Source: Sulfurimonas sp. HSL1-2
GTDB lineage: Bacteria; Campylobacterota; Campylobacteria; Campylobacterales; Sulfurimonadaceae
Length of the DNA stretch: 64,000 nucleotides
NCBI RefSeq assembly: GCF_039645565.1
Contig: NZ_CP147914.1
Coordinates: 434,001-498,000 of the forward strand
Reading direction: 5' to 3'
The notes beneath the pieces were generated by a model that saw only the letters and a list, made by a program, of their open reading frames with translations, was not told where the DNA came from and did not search any database. Positions 48,223 through 56,440 of the stretch are shown here, one piece after another. Both the position numbers and the translations under genes were made by a program. Each line of letters opens with the position of its first letter. The first letter of the stretch is position 1.

Positions 48223-49404
48223 ATGAAAATGAAACGGACGGCGGCGACGGTATTTTTGGTGGCGGCAGCCCTGCAGGGAGAGGCGGTCGAACGCATTGCT
48301 ATGCCCGGCCCCTACCTGGGGGCGAACCTGGGGTATGCGACGGGATCGGTCTCACTGTCGACGGCCGAAAAAGAGGTGTGCCAGGGCGACCCCGCCTGCT
48401 ATGTAACGAATGGATCGACGGATGAGGATTCGTTCGGTGCGAAACTCTTCGGAGGGTATCTGTTCAACCAGTATTTTGCCGTCGAAGGGGGCTATTTCAA
48501 CCTCGGCGAACTCTCGTTCAAAAGTGTCACCAATACGGCGGAGACCTATAAAGGCACCCTGTCGGGGCAGGGGATCAACATGGACGTTGTCGGCCACCTC
48601 CCGCTCTTAGACGCGCTTTCGCTCTTTGCGCGTGTCGGTGTACTGTACGGCGAGATGAGCAAAGATTACAGTTACAGCGGCGGCACGCTGCTGGTGAACG
48701 GGGTGCCCAAAGACATGCATGTCACCAAATGGGATGTCGGCTACAAACTCGGTGCCGGCGTGCAGTTCGACTTCACCCCGGCGCTCGGCGTACGCGGCGA
48801 ATGGGAAGGGTACCACCTTGCCGAGGCCGGTTCCAGTTCGGATTATGACGTCAACCTCTACTCCGTCGGCGTCGTCTACCGCTTCGGGATCCCGGAGCCG
48901 GAGCCGGAAAAAGTCGTCGTGGTGAAAGAGGTGCCGGTCCCGGGCGAGGGAACGGTCCTGGAAAAAGAGGTCGTCAAAGAGGTGGAGGTTGTCAAAGAGG
49001 TCGAAGTCGTGAAAGAGGTGCCCAAACCGGTGATTATCAAAAAACCGACCGAGCGGGTTGTTCTGGCATCGGATACCCTTTTCGATTTCGACAAGTCCGA
49101 CGTCAAGCCGCAGGGGGACGCTGCACTCAAACAGCTGGTCCAGCGGCTGCAGAAGAATGACCGCCTTGTGGTCGTCGGGCATACGGACAGCGTCGGGACG
49201 GAAGTGTACAATATGAAACTTTCCCAGCGGCGTGCAAACGCCGTCCGCAGCAGGCTCATCGGACTCGGCATCGCGGCGGGCCAGATCGAAACCCGTGCCA
49301 TGGGTGAAAGCAGCCCGGTGGCGACGAATGAAACGGATGCGGGGCGTACCGCCAACCGCCGCGTCGAGATCGAAGTCTACGCCGCGCCTAAAAACGAGGA
49401 GTAG
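48223..49404 (+). CDS. OmpA-family outer-membrane protein, copy 2
   Basis: Paralogue of the other OmpA-type protein (393 aa). Signal peptide (MKMKRTAATVFLVAAALQGEA), then a barrel whose first strand PGPYLGANLGYATGSV and later TNTAETYKGTLSG mirror copy 1. The linker carries a run of KEVEVV repeats. The C-terminal OmpA domain shows SDTLFDFDKSDVKPQG, GHTDSVGTEVYNMK, LSQRRANAVRSRL and TAGRTANRRVEIEVYA. It lies 48 bases after the second lipoprotein gene. A palindromic terminator separates it from the convergent pseudouridine synthase gene. Divergence between the copies is moderate, so the duplication is not recent. Confidence 0.88.
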   Translation: MKMKRTAATVFLVAAALQGEAVERIAMPGPYLGANLGYATGSVSLSTAEKEVCQGDPACYVTNGSTDEDSFGAKLFGGYLFNQYFAVEGGYFNLGELSFKSVTNTAETYKGTLSGQGINMDVVGHLPLLDALSLFARVGVLYGEMSKDYSYSGGTLLVNGVPKDMHVTKWDVGYKLGAGVQFDFTPALGVRGEWEGYHLAEAGSSSDYDVNLYSVGVVYRFGIPEPEPEKVVVVKEVPVPGEGTVLEKEVVKEVEVVKEVEVVKEVPKPVIIKKPTERVVLASDTLFDFDKSDVKPQGDAALKQLVQRLQKNDRLVVVGHTDSVGTEVYNMKLSQRRANAVRSRLIGLGIAAGQIETRAMGESSPVATNETDAGRTANRRVEIEVYAAPKNEE

Positions 49405-49408
49405 CCCC

Positions 49409-49430
49409 CGGGGGCGGCATGCCGTCCCCG
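49409..49430. terminator. Bidirectional GC-rich terminator
   Basis: A 22-base near-perfect palindrome, CGGGGGCGGCATGCCGTCCCCG, lies between the stops of the convergent OmpA-type gene and the pseudouridine synthase gene. It has a strong stem but no T run. Confidence 0.5.
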
Positions 49431-49443
49431 GCAAAGGGGTGTG

Positions 49444-50352
49444 TCAGGCCGAGAAGTGGATGAAGAGCTTCGGTTCGGGCGTTTCGAACGTCATGCCGAG
49501 GAGTTCGACTTTCTTGGCGTGCAGCATCACGCGCTGGCTGCGGCGCCCGCCGTACTGCTCGTCGCCGATGATCGGGTGTCCGAAAGCGCGCAGGTGGACA
49601 CGGATCTGGTGGGTCCGCCCGTGGTGGATGATCAGTTTGAGTTTGCTTTTTTTGGCGGAAACTTCCAGGGGGAAGATCTCGGTGACGGCCGGCTTCCCTT
49701 TTTTGGAGATCTTGGAGTGGGCTTTGCCGTGGCGTTTCTCCGTCAGAATGGGCTCATCCATCACGGCCTCTTCGGTCACGACCCCTTCGACCCAGGCGAT
49801 ATACTCTTTATAGACCTCGTCGTTCTTGAAGGCTTCGATCGCCTTCTCGCGGAACGCTTCATTCTTGACCAGCATCAGCACCCCGCTCGTTTCCCGGTCG
49901 AGCCGGTGCAGCAGACGGGTCCCCTTGAACTGGCGTTCGACTTCGTCGGCGTTGAGGAAGGCGGGCTTGTCGACGACGATCAGATCGTCGTTCTCGAAGA
50001 TCGGCCGGATGCGCTCGACTTTCTGGACTCTGAACTCCGTCTTGAGCGACAGTTCGCCCCGTGCGATCATCACCTTCTGGTTCCCGACGTAGACGAGGCC
50101 GCGGTCGATCAGCTCCTTGGCTTTGGCATTGGAGATCCCCTCCTGCGCGGCCAGCAGTTTATAGGCTTTGTCGGAGGGGCCGCTCGGACGCGCCTGGACG
50201 TAACGGCTCTCCTGCTCATCGGCAGTCCCGGCGCGCTGCGGGGCGGCTTTTTTGCGGCCGGCGTCTTTTTTGGCGAAGGCCTTGGATTTGATCTTGTTTT
50301 TGGCTTCGAGTTTTTTGCTCTGGCCGCGGTAGTCGTTCGGGGATTTTTTCAT
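49444..50352 (-). CDS. RluA-family 23S rRNA/tRNA pseudouridine synthase
   Basis: RNA pseudouridine synthase of 302 aa. It has a basic N-terminal tail (about 1-60), an S4 RNA-binding domain (about 65-110), then the catalytic domain. The active site HRLDRETSGVLML contains Asp152. KLIIHHGRTHQIRVHLRAFGHPIIGDEQYGG is the second family signature. It is closer to RluC/RluD than to TruC, but the target uridines cannot be assigned. The start ATG overlaps the waaA stop by four bases (ATGA). Confidence 0.92.
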   Translation of the reverse strand: MKKSPNDYRGQSKKLEAKNKIKSKAFAKKDAGRKKAAPQRAGTADEQESRYVQARPSGPSDKAYKLLAAQEGISNAKAKELIDRGLVYVGNQKVMIARGELSLKTEFRVQKVERIRPIFENDDLIVVDKPAFLNADEVERQFKGTRLLHRLDRETSGVLMLVKNEAFREKAIEAFKNDEVYKEYIAWVEGVVTEEAVMDEPILTEKRHGKAHSKISKKGKPAVTEIFPLEVSAKKSKLKLIIHHGRTHQIRVHLRAFGHPIIGDEQYGGRRSQRVMLHAKKVELLGMTFETPEPKLFIHFSA

Positions 50353-51530
50353 GAGATGTTCTCCTTGTCGAGATAGTCAAAAAAGGGTTGGAGATCGACG
50401 CTTCCGTTGATGGCGGCGGGGCGGAGCTGTTCGGCCTGTCCCAGCGCTTCGGTAAGCGCGTCGTTCTCGACGACGGAAATATTATCGACGTAGCGCATCA
50501 GTTCGCGCTGGTTGAAAAAGTGGGTCCCCGTAATGGTCCGGCAGCCGAAATGGGCCGGTTCGAGCGGGTTGTGGCCTCCGACGTCCGCTTTGAAGGCACC
50601 GCCGAGGACGGCGATGTCGCTGATGGCGTAGAGGTTGTTGAGCTCGCCCATGACGTCCACGAGCACGATGACATTCTCTGTGAGCGCTTCGATCCCGCCG
50701 TCCCTGCTCCAGCGGGCGATGCGTTCGCCGTCGCACTGCTGGTGCAGCATCTCCCAGACGGCGTCGAAGCGCTCCGGGTGGCGGGGGACGACGAGCAGAC
50801 GGCTGTCGGGGTGCGCGGCATAGCGGGAGCGGAAGGCTTCGAGGATCATCGCCTCCTCCCCCTCATGGGTGCTTGCGGCGACGATCGTCTCGCCCTCGGG
50901 TTTGGCGTACGTTTTCGCGGCGGTGACGCTTTGCGCCAGCTTGATATTGCCGATCACTTCGATGTTGGCGGCGCCCAGCTGCTCGAAGCGGGCCTTGTCG
51001 GCCTCGCTCTGGCAGAAGACCTTGTCGACCCGTGCAAAGAGGCGGCGGTAGAACCAGCGCAGCTTCAGGTATTTGGGGAAGCTGCGCTCGGAGAGCCGCG
51101 CATTGAGCAGGATGATGCGGGCCCCTCTGGCGCGGGCAACGGCAAAGAGGAGGTACCAGAACTCCGCTTCGAGCACGACGAGCGCGCGCTGGGGTCTGAC
51201 CCAGAACGGCATAAAAAGCTCGTAGGGGAGATAGCGGTGCTGCGCGCCGTACCCTCCGGCGACATCCTGCCCGGTCTGCGTGATGGTCGTGATGCGCACC
51301 TCCTCCGCAGGGAGCGGGTCCAGCAGCGGTTTCAGCGCGCGCGTTTCGCCGACGGAGCAGGCATGGAACCAGATCCCTCCCGGCGCCATCGGCGGGTTGC
51401 GTCTGAGAAAGAAGCGTGCCGGGATCGATCGGCGGTATTTCGGACGCAGGCTGAACAGCAACAGCAGGGGAAGTGCGGCAGCGTAGAGCAGGGCGCTGAG
51501 CAGGAAATAGATGAGTGAAAACGGCTTCAT
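50349..51530 (-). CDS. waaA: 3-deoxy-D-manno-octulosonic-acid transferase
   Basis: Adds Kdo to lipid A in lipopolysaccharide synthesis. The 393-residue protein starts with a membrane anchor (MKPFSLIYFLLSALLYAAALPLLLL). The GT-B fold then shows WFHACSVGETRALKPLLDPL with the catalytic-type Glu, the RPQRALVVLEAEFWYLLF region, QSEADKARFEQLGA, VAASTHEGEE and GGHNPLEPAHFG. Length is standard. No ribosome-binding site is seen before either start, and an upstream TTG would add five residues. It is coupled to the RluA-family gene downstream. Confidence 0.94.
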   Translation of the reverse strand: MKPFSLIYFLLSALLYAAALPLLLLFSLRPKYRRSIPARFFLRRNPPMAPGGIWFHACSVGETRALKPLLDPLPAEEVRITTITQTGQDVAGGYGAQHRYLPYELFMPFWVRPQRALVVLEAEFWYLLFAVARARGARIILLNARLSERSFPKYLKLRWFYRRLFARVDKVFCQSEADKARFEQLGAANIEVIGNIKLAQSVTAAKTYAKPEGETIVAASTHEGEEAMILEAFRSRYAAHPDSRLLVVPRHPERFDAVWEMLHQQCDGERIARWSRDGGIEALTENVIVLVDVMGELNNLYAISDIAVLGGAFKADVGGHNPLEPAHFGCRTITGTHFFNQRELMRYVDNISVVENDALTEALGQAEQLRPAAINGSVDLQPFFDYLDKENIS

Positions 51531-51560
51531 AAGGGTGCCGTGCAATAGGGGGTGCGAAGC

Positions 51561-52283
51561 TTACGCTTCGGCAGTCGCTTCCTCTTCGAGGTAGAGGATA
51601 CGTCCGCAGTGCGGACAGGTTGTGATCTCTTCACCCTTGATGACGTCGGCGTAGACCTTGTCGCTGATGACCATGAAACAGCCCATACACGCCTGGTTGC
51701 GTACCGGGACGGCCGTGGTGTTTTTCGCCCAGCGGCGGATCTTCTGGTAGAAGGAGAGCCCCTTCTGGTTCATCTGGGAAACAAGTTCCTGCTTGCGGGC
51801 AAAGACCTGCTGGCGTTCGCTGTCGATCTCGGCCAGTTTCGCATCGACATCCTCTTTGACGCTGCCGAGGTTCGCATCGAGCTCGTCCATCTGGACCTTG
51901 AGTTCATTGACACGCTCGGTCTTGCTCTCGATGATGCGGTCGAGGCGCTCGATCTCTTCGTTGGCGAAGCTGATCTGCTCCTTGGCGATCTCCTCTTCGA
52001 GCTGGAGGGATTTCATCTCTTTCTCGGTCTTGATCTCCGCGCTCTTTTTGCGGTTCTCTTCGAGTTTCTGGGAGAGTTCCGCGAGGTGCAGCTCGTTCTT
52101 CTTGTGCTTGAGCTGCTCGTCCTTGATCTCGTTTTCGAGACCGTCGATGTTGCTCTCGAGGCTCTCTTTTTTGACAAGAGCCGACTCGTATTTGTGGTTG
52201 GCCGCTTCGATCTGCGGGTCGAAAGCGTCGATCTCTTTGTCGATCTTGGAAAGGTCGATCAGTTGTTTGAGGTGCTTATTCAC
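51561..52283 (-). CDS. Coiled-coil zinc-ribbon protein (C4-type, Campylobacterota)
   Basis: 240-residue protein consisting of a long helical hairpin coiled coil (about 5-175, charged, with heptads of Glu and Lys) and a C-terminal zinc ribbon. The ribbon has ACMGCFMVISDKVYADVIKG followed by TTCPHCGRILY, giving two CxxC pairs about 28 residues apart. The architecture resembles CT398/FlgZ-type proteins (PF02591), which bind sigma-54 and flagellar export components in some bacteria; that is not demonstrated here. GTG start after AAGGAATC. It lies between Nif3 and waaA on the same strand. Confidence 0.8.
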   Translation of the reverse strand: MNKHLKQLIDLSKIDKEIDAFDPQIEAANHKYESALVKKESLESNIDGLENEIKDEQLKHKKNELHLAELSQKLEENRKKSAEIKTEKEMKSLQLEEEIAKEQISFANEEIERLDRIIESKTERVNELKVQMDELDANLGSVKEDVDAKLAEIDSERQQVFARKQELVSQMNQKGLSFYQKIRRWAKNTTAVPVRNQACMGCFMVISDKVYADVIKGEEITTCPHCGRILYLEEEATAEA

Positions 52284-52365
52284 AGAAGATTCCTTTATCC
52301 GTGGGAAAGTTTGAAACAGCATTGTTTGCAATGCCGCTACCCGTTGCCGTCGGAGGCTACTACGA

Positions 52366-53088
52366 TCAATAATATGTGAACGGGTTTTTCGATGACGAAA
52401 TTATAACCGTTAATCCGAAATTTTTCAAATGCGGGGCAAGGACCTCGGGGAAAAAGCGTTCGCTTTCAAAGTGGCCGATGTCGATCATGGAGCGTCCGAG
52501 GGCTTTGGCCTCCATGGCGTCGTGGTATTTGATGTCGCCGGTCAGCAAACAGTCGGCCTCGAGCCCGCGCATCAGGGAGGCGCCGGAGCCCGTCACCAGC
52601 GCGACGCGGCGGAGCCGCTCGTGGCATTTGACGGTTTTGAGCTGGGCAAGGCCGAAACGCTCCGCGACGTTGCGGGCGAAGCTGTCGAAATCCTCGTCGA
52701 CGTCGAAATAGGCGACGAAACCCTCCTGCTCGATCGCGCTCTGCCCAAGGATCTGCTCTGCGACCCAGCGGTTGAGGTGGGTCTGGTCAAAGTTGGTGTG
52801 CATGGCGATGTTGGCGATGTTTTTCTTGACCATCGTCTGCAGCAGTTTGGCCGGGTACTGGGTGAAATCGAGTGCGTCGAGCCCCCCGAAGATCAGGGGG
52901 TGGTGGGTGACGAGGAGGGTGCCCTCCTCGAGCCCCTCCAGCAGCGCCTCGTCGACGTCGATGCTCAGTACGATCGTCGTGATCTCCTGGGCCGGATCGC
53001 CGACGATGAGGCCGGAGTTGTCCCACTTCTCCTGCAGTTCAAAGGGCGAAAGGGCGTCGAGGGCGTCGTAAATGGCTCCCAGCGTCAT
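52366..53088 (-). CDS. Nif3-like dinuclear metal centre protein
   Basis: 240-residue member of the NIF3/YbgI (GTP cyclohydrolase 1 type 2 homologue) family, predicted to form a hexamer with two metal ions. Metal-site residues are in THHPLIFGGLD, AMHTNFDQTHLN, LLTGDIKYHDAM and IDIGHFESERFF. ATG start overlaps the NYN-gene stop (ATGA). The biological function of the family is unclear; hydrolase activity and metal trafficking have been suggested for homologues. Position next to the zinc-ribbon gene is common in this phylum. Confidence 0.92.
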   Translation of the reverse strand: MTLGAIYDALDALSPFELQEKWDNSGLIVGDPAQEITTIVLSIDVDEALLEGLEEGTLLVTHHPLIFGGLDALDFTQYPAKLLQTMVKKNIANIAMHTNFDQTHLNRWVAEQILGQSAIEQEGFVAYFDVDEDFDSFARNVAERFGLAQLKTVKCHERLRRVALVTGSGASLMRGLEADCLLTGDIKYHDAMEAKALGRSMIDIGHFESERFFPEVLAPHLKNFGLTVIISSSKNPFTYY

Positions 53089-53810
53089 GCGCGGTATCTC
53101 CTTTTCTTGTGTTTGTTCCGGATAAAGAGGCCGCGGGTATTGGTAAGAGGGTCTTCGTCTTTGAAATCGAACGCCTCCGTGGCGCGGATCAGTTCGCCGA
53201 GCTTTTTGAAACCGTAGCTGCGGGGGTCGAAGTCGGGGAGCTTGTTGGCGACGAGCTGCCCGACCATCCCGAGGTTGGCCCACCCCGAATCGTCGGCGGC
53301 GTCGTCGACGGCGTCGCGCAGGAGTTCAAGCAGCTTTTTCTCCTTCGTCACGTCGACGCTCTCTTTCGCGATGACGTCCCTGCGCAGGTTCTCGGTATAG
53401 ATGAATTTGTCGCAGGCGCTGAGGAAGGGCTTGGGCGTTTTGCGTTCGCCGAAGCCGTAGACGCTGACGCCGCTCTCCCTGATGCGGCTGGCCAGGCGGG
53501 TGAAGTCGCTGTCGCTGGAGACGATGCAGAAGCCTTCGAAATTCCCCGTGTAGAGCAGGTCCATCGCGTCGATGATCATCGCGCTGTCCGTCGCGTTCTT
53601 GCCCGTCGTGTAGCCGAACTGCTGGATGGGCTGGATGCCGTGTTCGAGCAGGTGGGCTTTCCACCCCTTGAGCTGGGTCGAGGTCCAGTCGCCGTAGATG
53701 CGCTTGACGCTGGCGATGCCGTACTGGGCGATCTCGTCGAGGAGCCCTTCGATAATGGAGGGCTGGGAGTTGTCCGCGTCGATGAGGACGGCGAGGCGCT
53801 GCTGGTTCAC
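53085..53810 (-). CDS. NYN-domain (LabA/DUF88-like) protein with OST-HTH
   Basis: 241-residue protein with an N-terminal NYN/PIN-like nuclease domain. It starts RLAVLIDADNSQPSII with Asp11 and Asp13, continues TGKNATDSAMIIDAMDLL, and has FCIVSSDSDFTRLASRIRESG. These acidic residues form a typical metal centre, so ribonuclease activity is likely. The C-terminal part (about 160-225) reads as an OST-HTH/LOTUS domain (LGMVGQLVANKLPDFDPRSYGFKKLGELIR), which binds RNA. GTG start overlaps the TPR gene stop. The substrate RNA is not known. Confidence 0.9.
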   Translation of the reverse strand: MNQQRLAVLIDADNSQPSIIEGLLDEIAQYGIASVKRIYGDWTSTQLKGWKAHLLEHGIQPIQQFGYTTGKNATDSAMIIDAMDLLYTGNFEGFCIVSSDSDFTRLASRIRESGVSVYGFGERKTPKPFLSACDKFIYTENLRRDVIAKESVDVTKEKKLLELLRDAVDDAADDSGWANLGMVGQLVANKLPDFDPRSYGFKKLGELIRATEAFDFKDEDPLTNTRGLFIRNKHKKRRYRA

Positions 53811-54415
53811 TGCAACCGCTCCAGGGCTTCAGTCGCCTCGGGGTAGTCCGGGCGCAGCTCCAGCGCTTTTTCGAACATCATGCGCGCCCCTTCCATGTCC
53901 CCTTTTTCGATAAGCAGCCGTCCGTAGTTGTAGTAGGTCTCTTCGAAACTGTCGTCGATGTCGACGGCACTCTTGTAGTGCTCCTGCGCCTCGTCCAGGC
54001 GCCCCAGCTTCCGCAGGACCGCGGCGACGGCGTTGTGGGTCAGGTCGTCGCCCGGATCGAGGGTGAGCGAACGGTTGTATTTCTGCAGGGCCTCTTCGTT
54101 CTCCCCCTCTTTAAAGAGGATGAAGGCGAGTTTGTTCAGCACCTCGGGGTTGTCCGGGTCCTGCTTCTCGGCCCGTTCCAGGTAAACCCGCGCTTCGGAA
54201 AGGTTCCCCTCGCCGTAGGCCGTATCGGCCTTGTCGATCAGGGTGTCGAGCTCCTGGGCGCCGGGATGGGAAGGGCGTGCGGGTTCGGACTGGGGCGGTG
54301 CGTCGGTATGGGAGGGGAGTTTCGTCTCTCCTTCACCGAGGGATTGGACAAATTTGTATATCTGCCAGGCGAAAAAGGCGGAAGCGGCAAAGAGGATAAT
54401 CTGGAAGAGGGTCAA
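53807..54415 (-). CDS. Membrane-anchored TPR protein
   Basis: 202-residue protein with an N-terminal membrane helix (about 3-20, LFQIILFAASAFFAWQIY), a Pro/Ser linker and about four tetratricopeptide repeats (about 55-200). The A-x-x-x-Y/A-x-G and LDP/LxP spacing fits TPR units, for example AQEHYKSAVDIDDSFEETYYNYG and ALELRPDYPEATEALERL. It starts at TTG with AAAAGGC upstream. Such proteins act as scaffolds on the inner membrane; partner unknown. It is coupled to the NYN gene by a GTGA overlap. Confidence 0.8.
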   Translation of the reverse strand: MTLFQIILFAASAFFAWQIYKFVQSLGEGETKLPSHTDAPPQSEPARPSHPGAQELDTLIDKADTAYGEGNLSEARVYLERAEKQDPDNPEVLNKLAFILFKEGENEEALQKYNRSLTLDPGDDLTHNAVAAVLRKLGRLDEAQEHYKSAVDIDDSFEETYYNYGRLLIEKGDMEGARMMFEKALELRPDYPEATEALERLQ

Positions 54416-54434
54416 TCGGGAGCCTTTTTGGGAA

Positions 54435-55184
54435 CTATTTTAGCATAATGATCCCCGCTTGTCGTCCCGTCGTGCCGCCCTCGGCCCGATAGGAGAAAAA
54501 GCGGTCGGTGCGGCAGGCGGTACAGCTGCCGATGTTCTCGATATGGCCGGCCGGAAGGCCCGCCGTTTCAAGCTGCTGCAGGAGGATGGCGTTGACGTCA
54601 AGATAGCGGCGCCCGTCCCGGAAAGAGAGAGCCGTGCCGCAGCCGGCCGCTTCGACCTCTGCGGCGACCTCCGGGCCGATCTCGTAGCAGCAGCGCCCGA
54701 TCGAAGGTCCCAGCACCGCCAGCAGGTCGGCCGGGTCGCTTCCGTAGGCGTCGTGCATCGCGGCCACGGTTTTGCCGACGATGTTCTTCAGCGCACCGGC
54801 CCGGCCGGCATGCACGGCGGCGACGGCGCGGCGGCGCGGATCGAAGAGCAGCACGGGGGTGCAGTCGGCGATCATCACCATCAGCGGCTGTCCCTCAAGG
54901 TCGGTCATCAGCGCGTCGCATTCGGGCCGGCTCTCGAAGCCCATCTCCGGGGTGCAGCGCACGATCCGGTCCGAATGGACCTGGCGCATATGGACGAGCC
55001 GTTCAGGTGTGTAGCCGAGCCGTTCGGCCAGCAGAACGTGGTTCGCATCGACGGCGGCGGCATCGTCCCCGACGTGGTAGGCGAGGTTGAGCGAGGCATA
55101 CGGGAGCGTACTGCCGCCCCCCTGCCGTTCGGTAAAGGCGTGCGAGAGGCCTTCAGCTTCGGCGAGGAGCTTGGACAGGATCAT
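54435..55184 (-). CDS. pgeF: Peptidoglycan editing factor PgeF (laccase-domain, YfiH family)
   Basis: 249-residue protein of the YfiH/DUF152 family. Metal-binding residues lie in AYHVGDD, DCTPVLLFDPRR, AVHAGRAGALKNIVG and PSIGRCCYEIG. Homologues remove mis-incorporated amino-acid changes in peptidoglycan precursors or act on purine nucleosides; which applies here is uncertain. Stop lies 19 bases from the TPR gene start, and its start overlaps the lnt stop by four bases. Confidence 0.88.
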   Translation of the reverse strand: MILSKLLAEAEGLSHAFTERQGGGSTLPYASLNLAYHVGDDAAAVDANHVLLAERLGYTPERLVHMRQVHSDRIVRCTPEMGFESRPECDALMTDLEGQPLMVMIADCTPVLLFDPRRRAVAAVHAGRAGALKNIVGKTVAAMHDAYGSDPADLLAVLGPSIGRCCYEIGPEVAAEVEAAGCGTALSFRDGRRYLDVNAILLQQLETAGLPAGHIENIGSCTACRTDRFFSYRAEGGTTGRQAGIIMLK

Positions 55185-56440
55185 TCGATTATTCCCGTCC
55201 CCGCGGCGTTGGCCACGTGGAAGATGAGGGTGTGGTGGCGCCGGGCGTAGTAGCGCATCAGCAGCTGCTGCAGCGTCGGTTCGATCGAGGGGGTGAACCA
55301 GGCGTTGTTGCTGATGGCGATCATGTACTCCGGATCACCGGCAAAAAGTGCGTCGGTCGTCGCCTCGTAGCAGACGGCGTTGCGGAAAAGGGTGCCGCCG
55401 AGCAGGAAGTCGGTGGGGTGGTCCGCGGCGAGGTAGTCGGAAGCGCCGTCGAAAACCACCTCGTTGACCCAGCCGCCCAGCCATTTGGGCAGGGGAATGT
55501 ATTCGCCGAAGGGCACGAGGACCATCTTCTTGGCGACTTCCATCTCCCCGTTGTGGAAGAAGTAGGTGACGTTGTAGTTGTTCCCGTCTTCAAACAGCAG
55601 GCCCCCCGTCACAATGGCGATCTTTTCCGAACGCGCTTTAAGTTCGTCGATCAGCTCCGGCGCCTTGTTCAAGAAAAGCGGGAAAACCGACTCCGGAAGA
55701 ATGATGAGGTCGTAGCCTTCCTGAGCGGCGTCGTCGATACGCGCCAAATTGCCCAGGATGGTCGGCATCCGGTTGGAGGGTTCCCATTTGAGCTCCTGGG
55801 GGACGGCCGTCGCGGCAAGCTTGATTTTGAGTGGCGGCGTGTAGGGCGGCGTGTAGGCGGGTGCGTAGGCGCCGGCGAGCAGCAGCAGGGCGGCGAAGCG
55901 CAGCGGCGTCTTTAACGTTGCCGCGGCGGCAAGGGCAATGAGGATGAGGGCGAACTGCCATTTTTCAACACCGAGATAGCTGTGCAGCAGTGGCAGCTCC
56001 GGGACCATCCAGTTGAAGCCCATCGGCGCGACGAAGGTGAGCCCGAAGAGCAGAACGGCACGTATTAACGGCTGTTCACTCAGGGCGAGGACGCCGAAAT
56101 AGAGAAGGTAGACGACCCCGAAAAGCAGGGTCATCAGCGGCATCGCCCAGGGCATGCCGTAGTAGCGGAAGCTGAAGCCGATCCAGTAGAACCAGAAGAT
56201 GCCGATCAGAAAGCCTGCCTGCAGCACGGTGCGGCGCGGGGCGGCGAGCAGCCCGTAGTAGGCGGCGAGGGCGAGGAGGGTTTCGACGGCGGCAATGTGC
56301 GGCAGGGCGAAATAGTCGACGTAGATAAAGGCCGAGAAGGCGAACGCGATCGTAAAGGCGACGGCCAGCGACTGGAAAAACGGCATCCGTTTCCGCGATG
56401 CTTCCATAGCCCGGTCCCCCTCTTTGGCGCGGAACATCAT
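55181..56440 (-). CDS. lnt: Apolipoprotein N-acyltransferase
   Basis: Adds the third acyl chain to the N-terminal Cys of lipoproteins. The 419-residue protein has about seven membrane helices (25-200, 385-419 region less clear) and a nitrilase-like domain. Its catalytic triad is Glu250 in LIILPESVFPLF, Lys305 in KKMVLVPFGEY and Cys357 in NAVCYEA. It is shorter than E. coli Lnt (about 510), as usual in Campylobacterota. It is relevant to the several lipoproteins in this window. Start ATGATG overlaps malQ by four bases. Confidence 0.94.
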   Translation of the reverse strand: MMFRAKEGDRAMEASRKRMPFFQSLAVAFTIAFAFSAFIYVDYFALPHIAAVETLLALAAYYGLLAAPRRTVLQAGFLIGIFWFYWIGFSFRYYGMPWAMPLMTLLFGVVYLLYFGVLALSEQPLIRAVLLFGLTFVAPMGFNWMVPELPLLHSYLGVEKWQFALILIALAAAATLKTPLRFAALLLLAGAYAPAYTPPYTPPLKIKLAATAVPQELKWEPSNRMPTILGNLARIDDAAQEGYDLIILPESVFPLFLNKAPELIDELKARSEKIAIVTGGLLFEDGNNYNVTYFFHNGEMEVAKKMVLVPFGEYIPLPKWLGGWVNEVVFDGASDYLAADHPTDFLLGGTLFRNAVCYEATTDALFAGDPEYMIAISNNAWFTPSIEPTLQQLLMRYYARRHHTLIFHVANAAGTGIIE

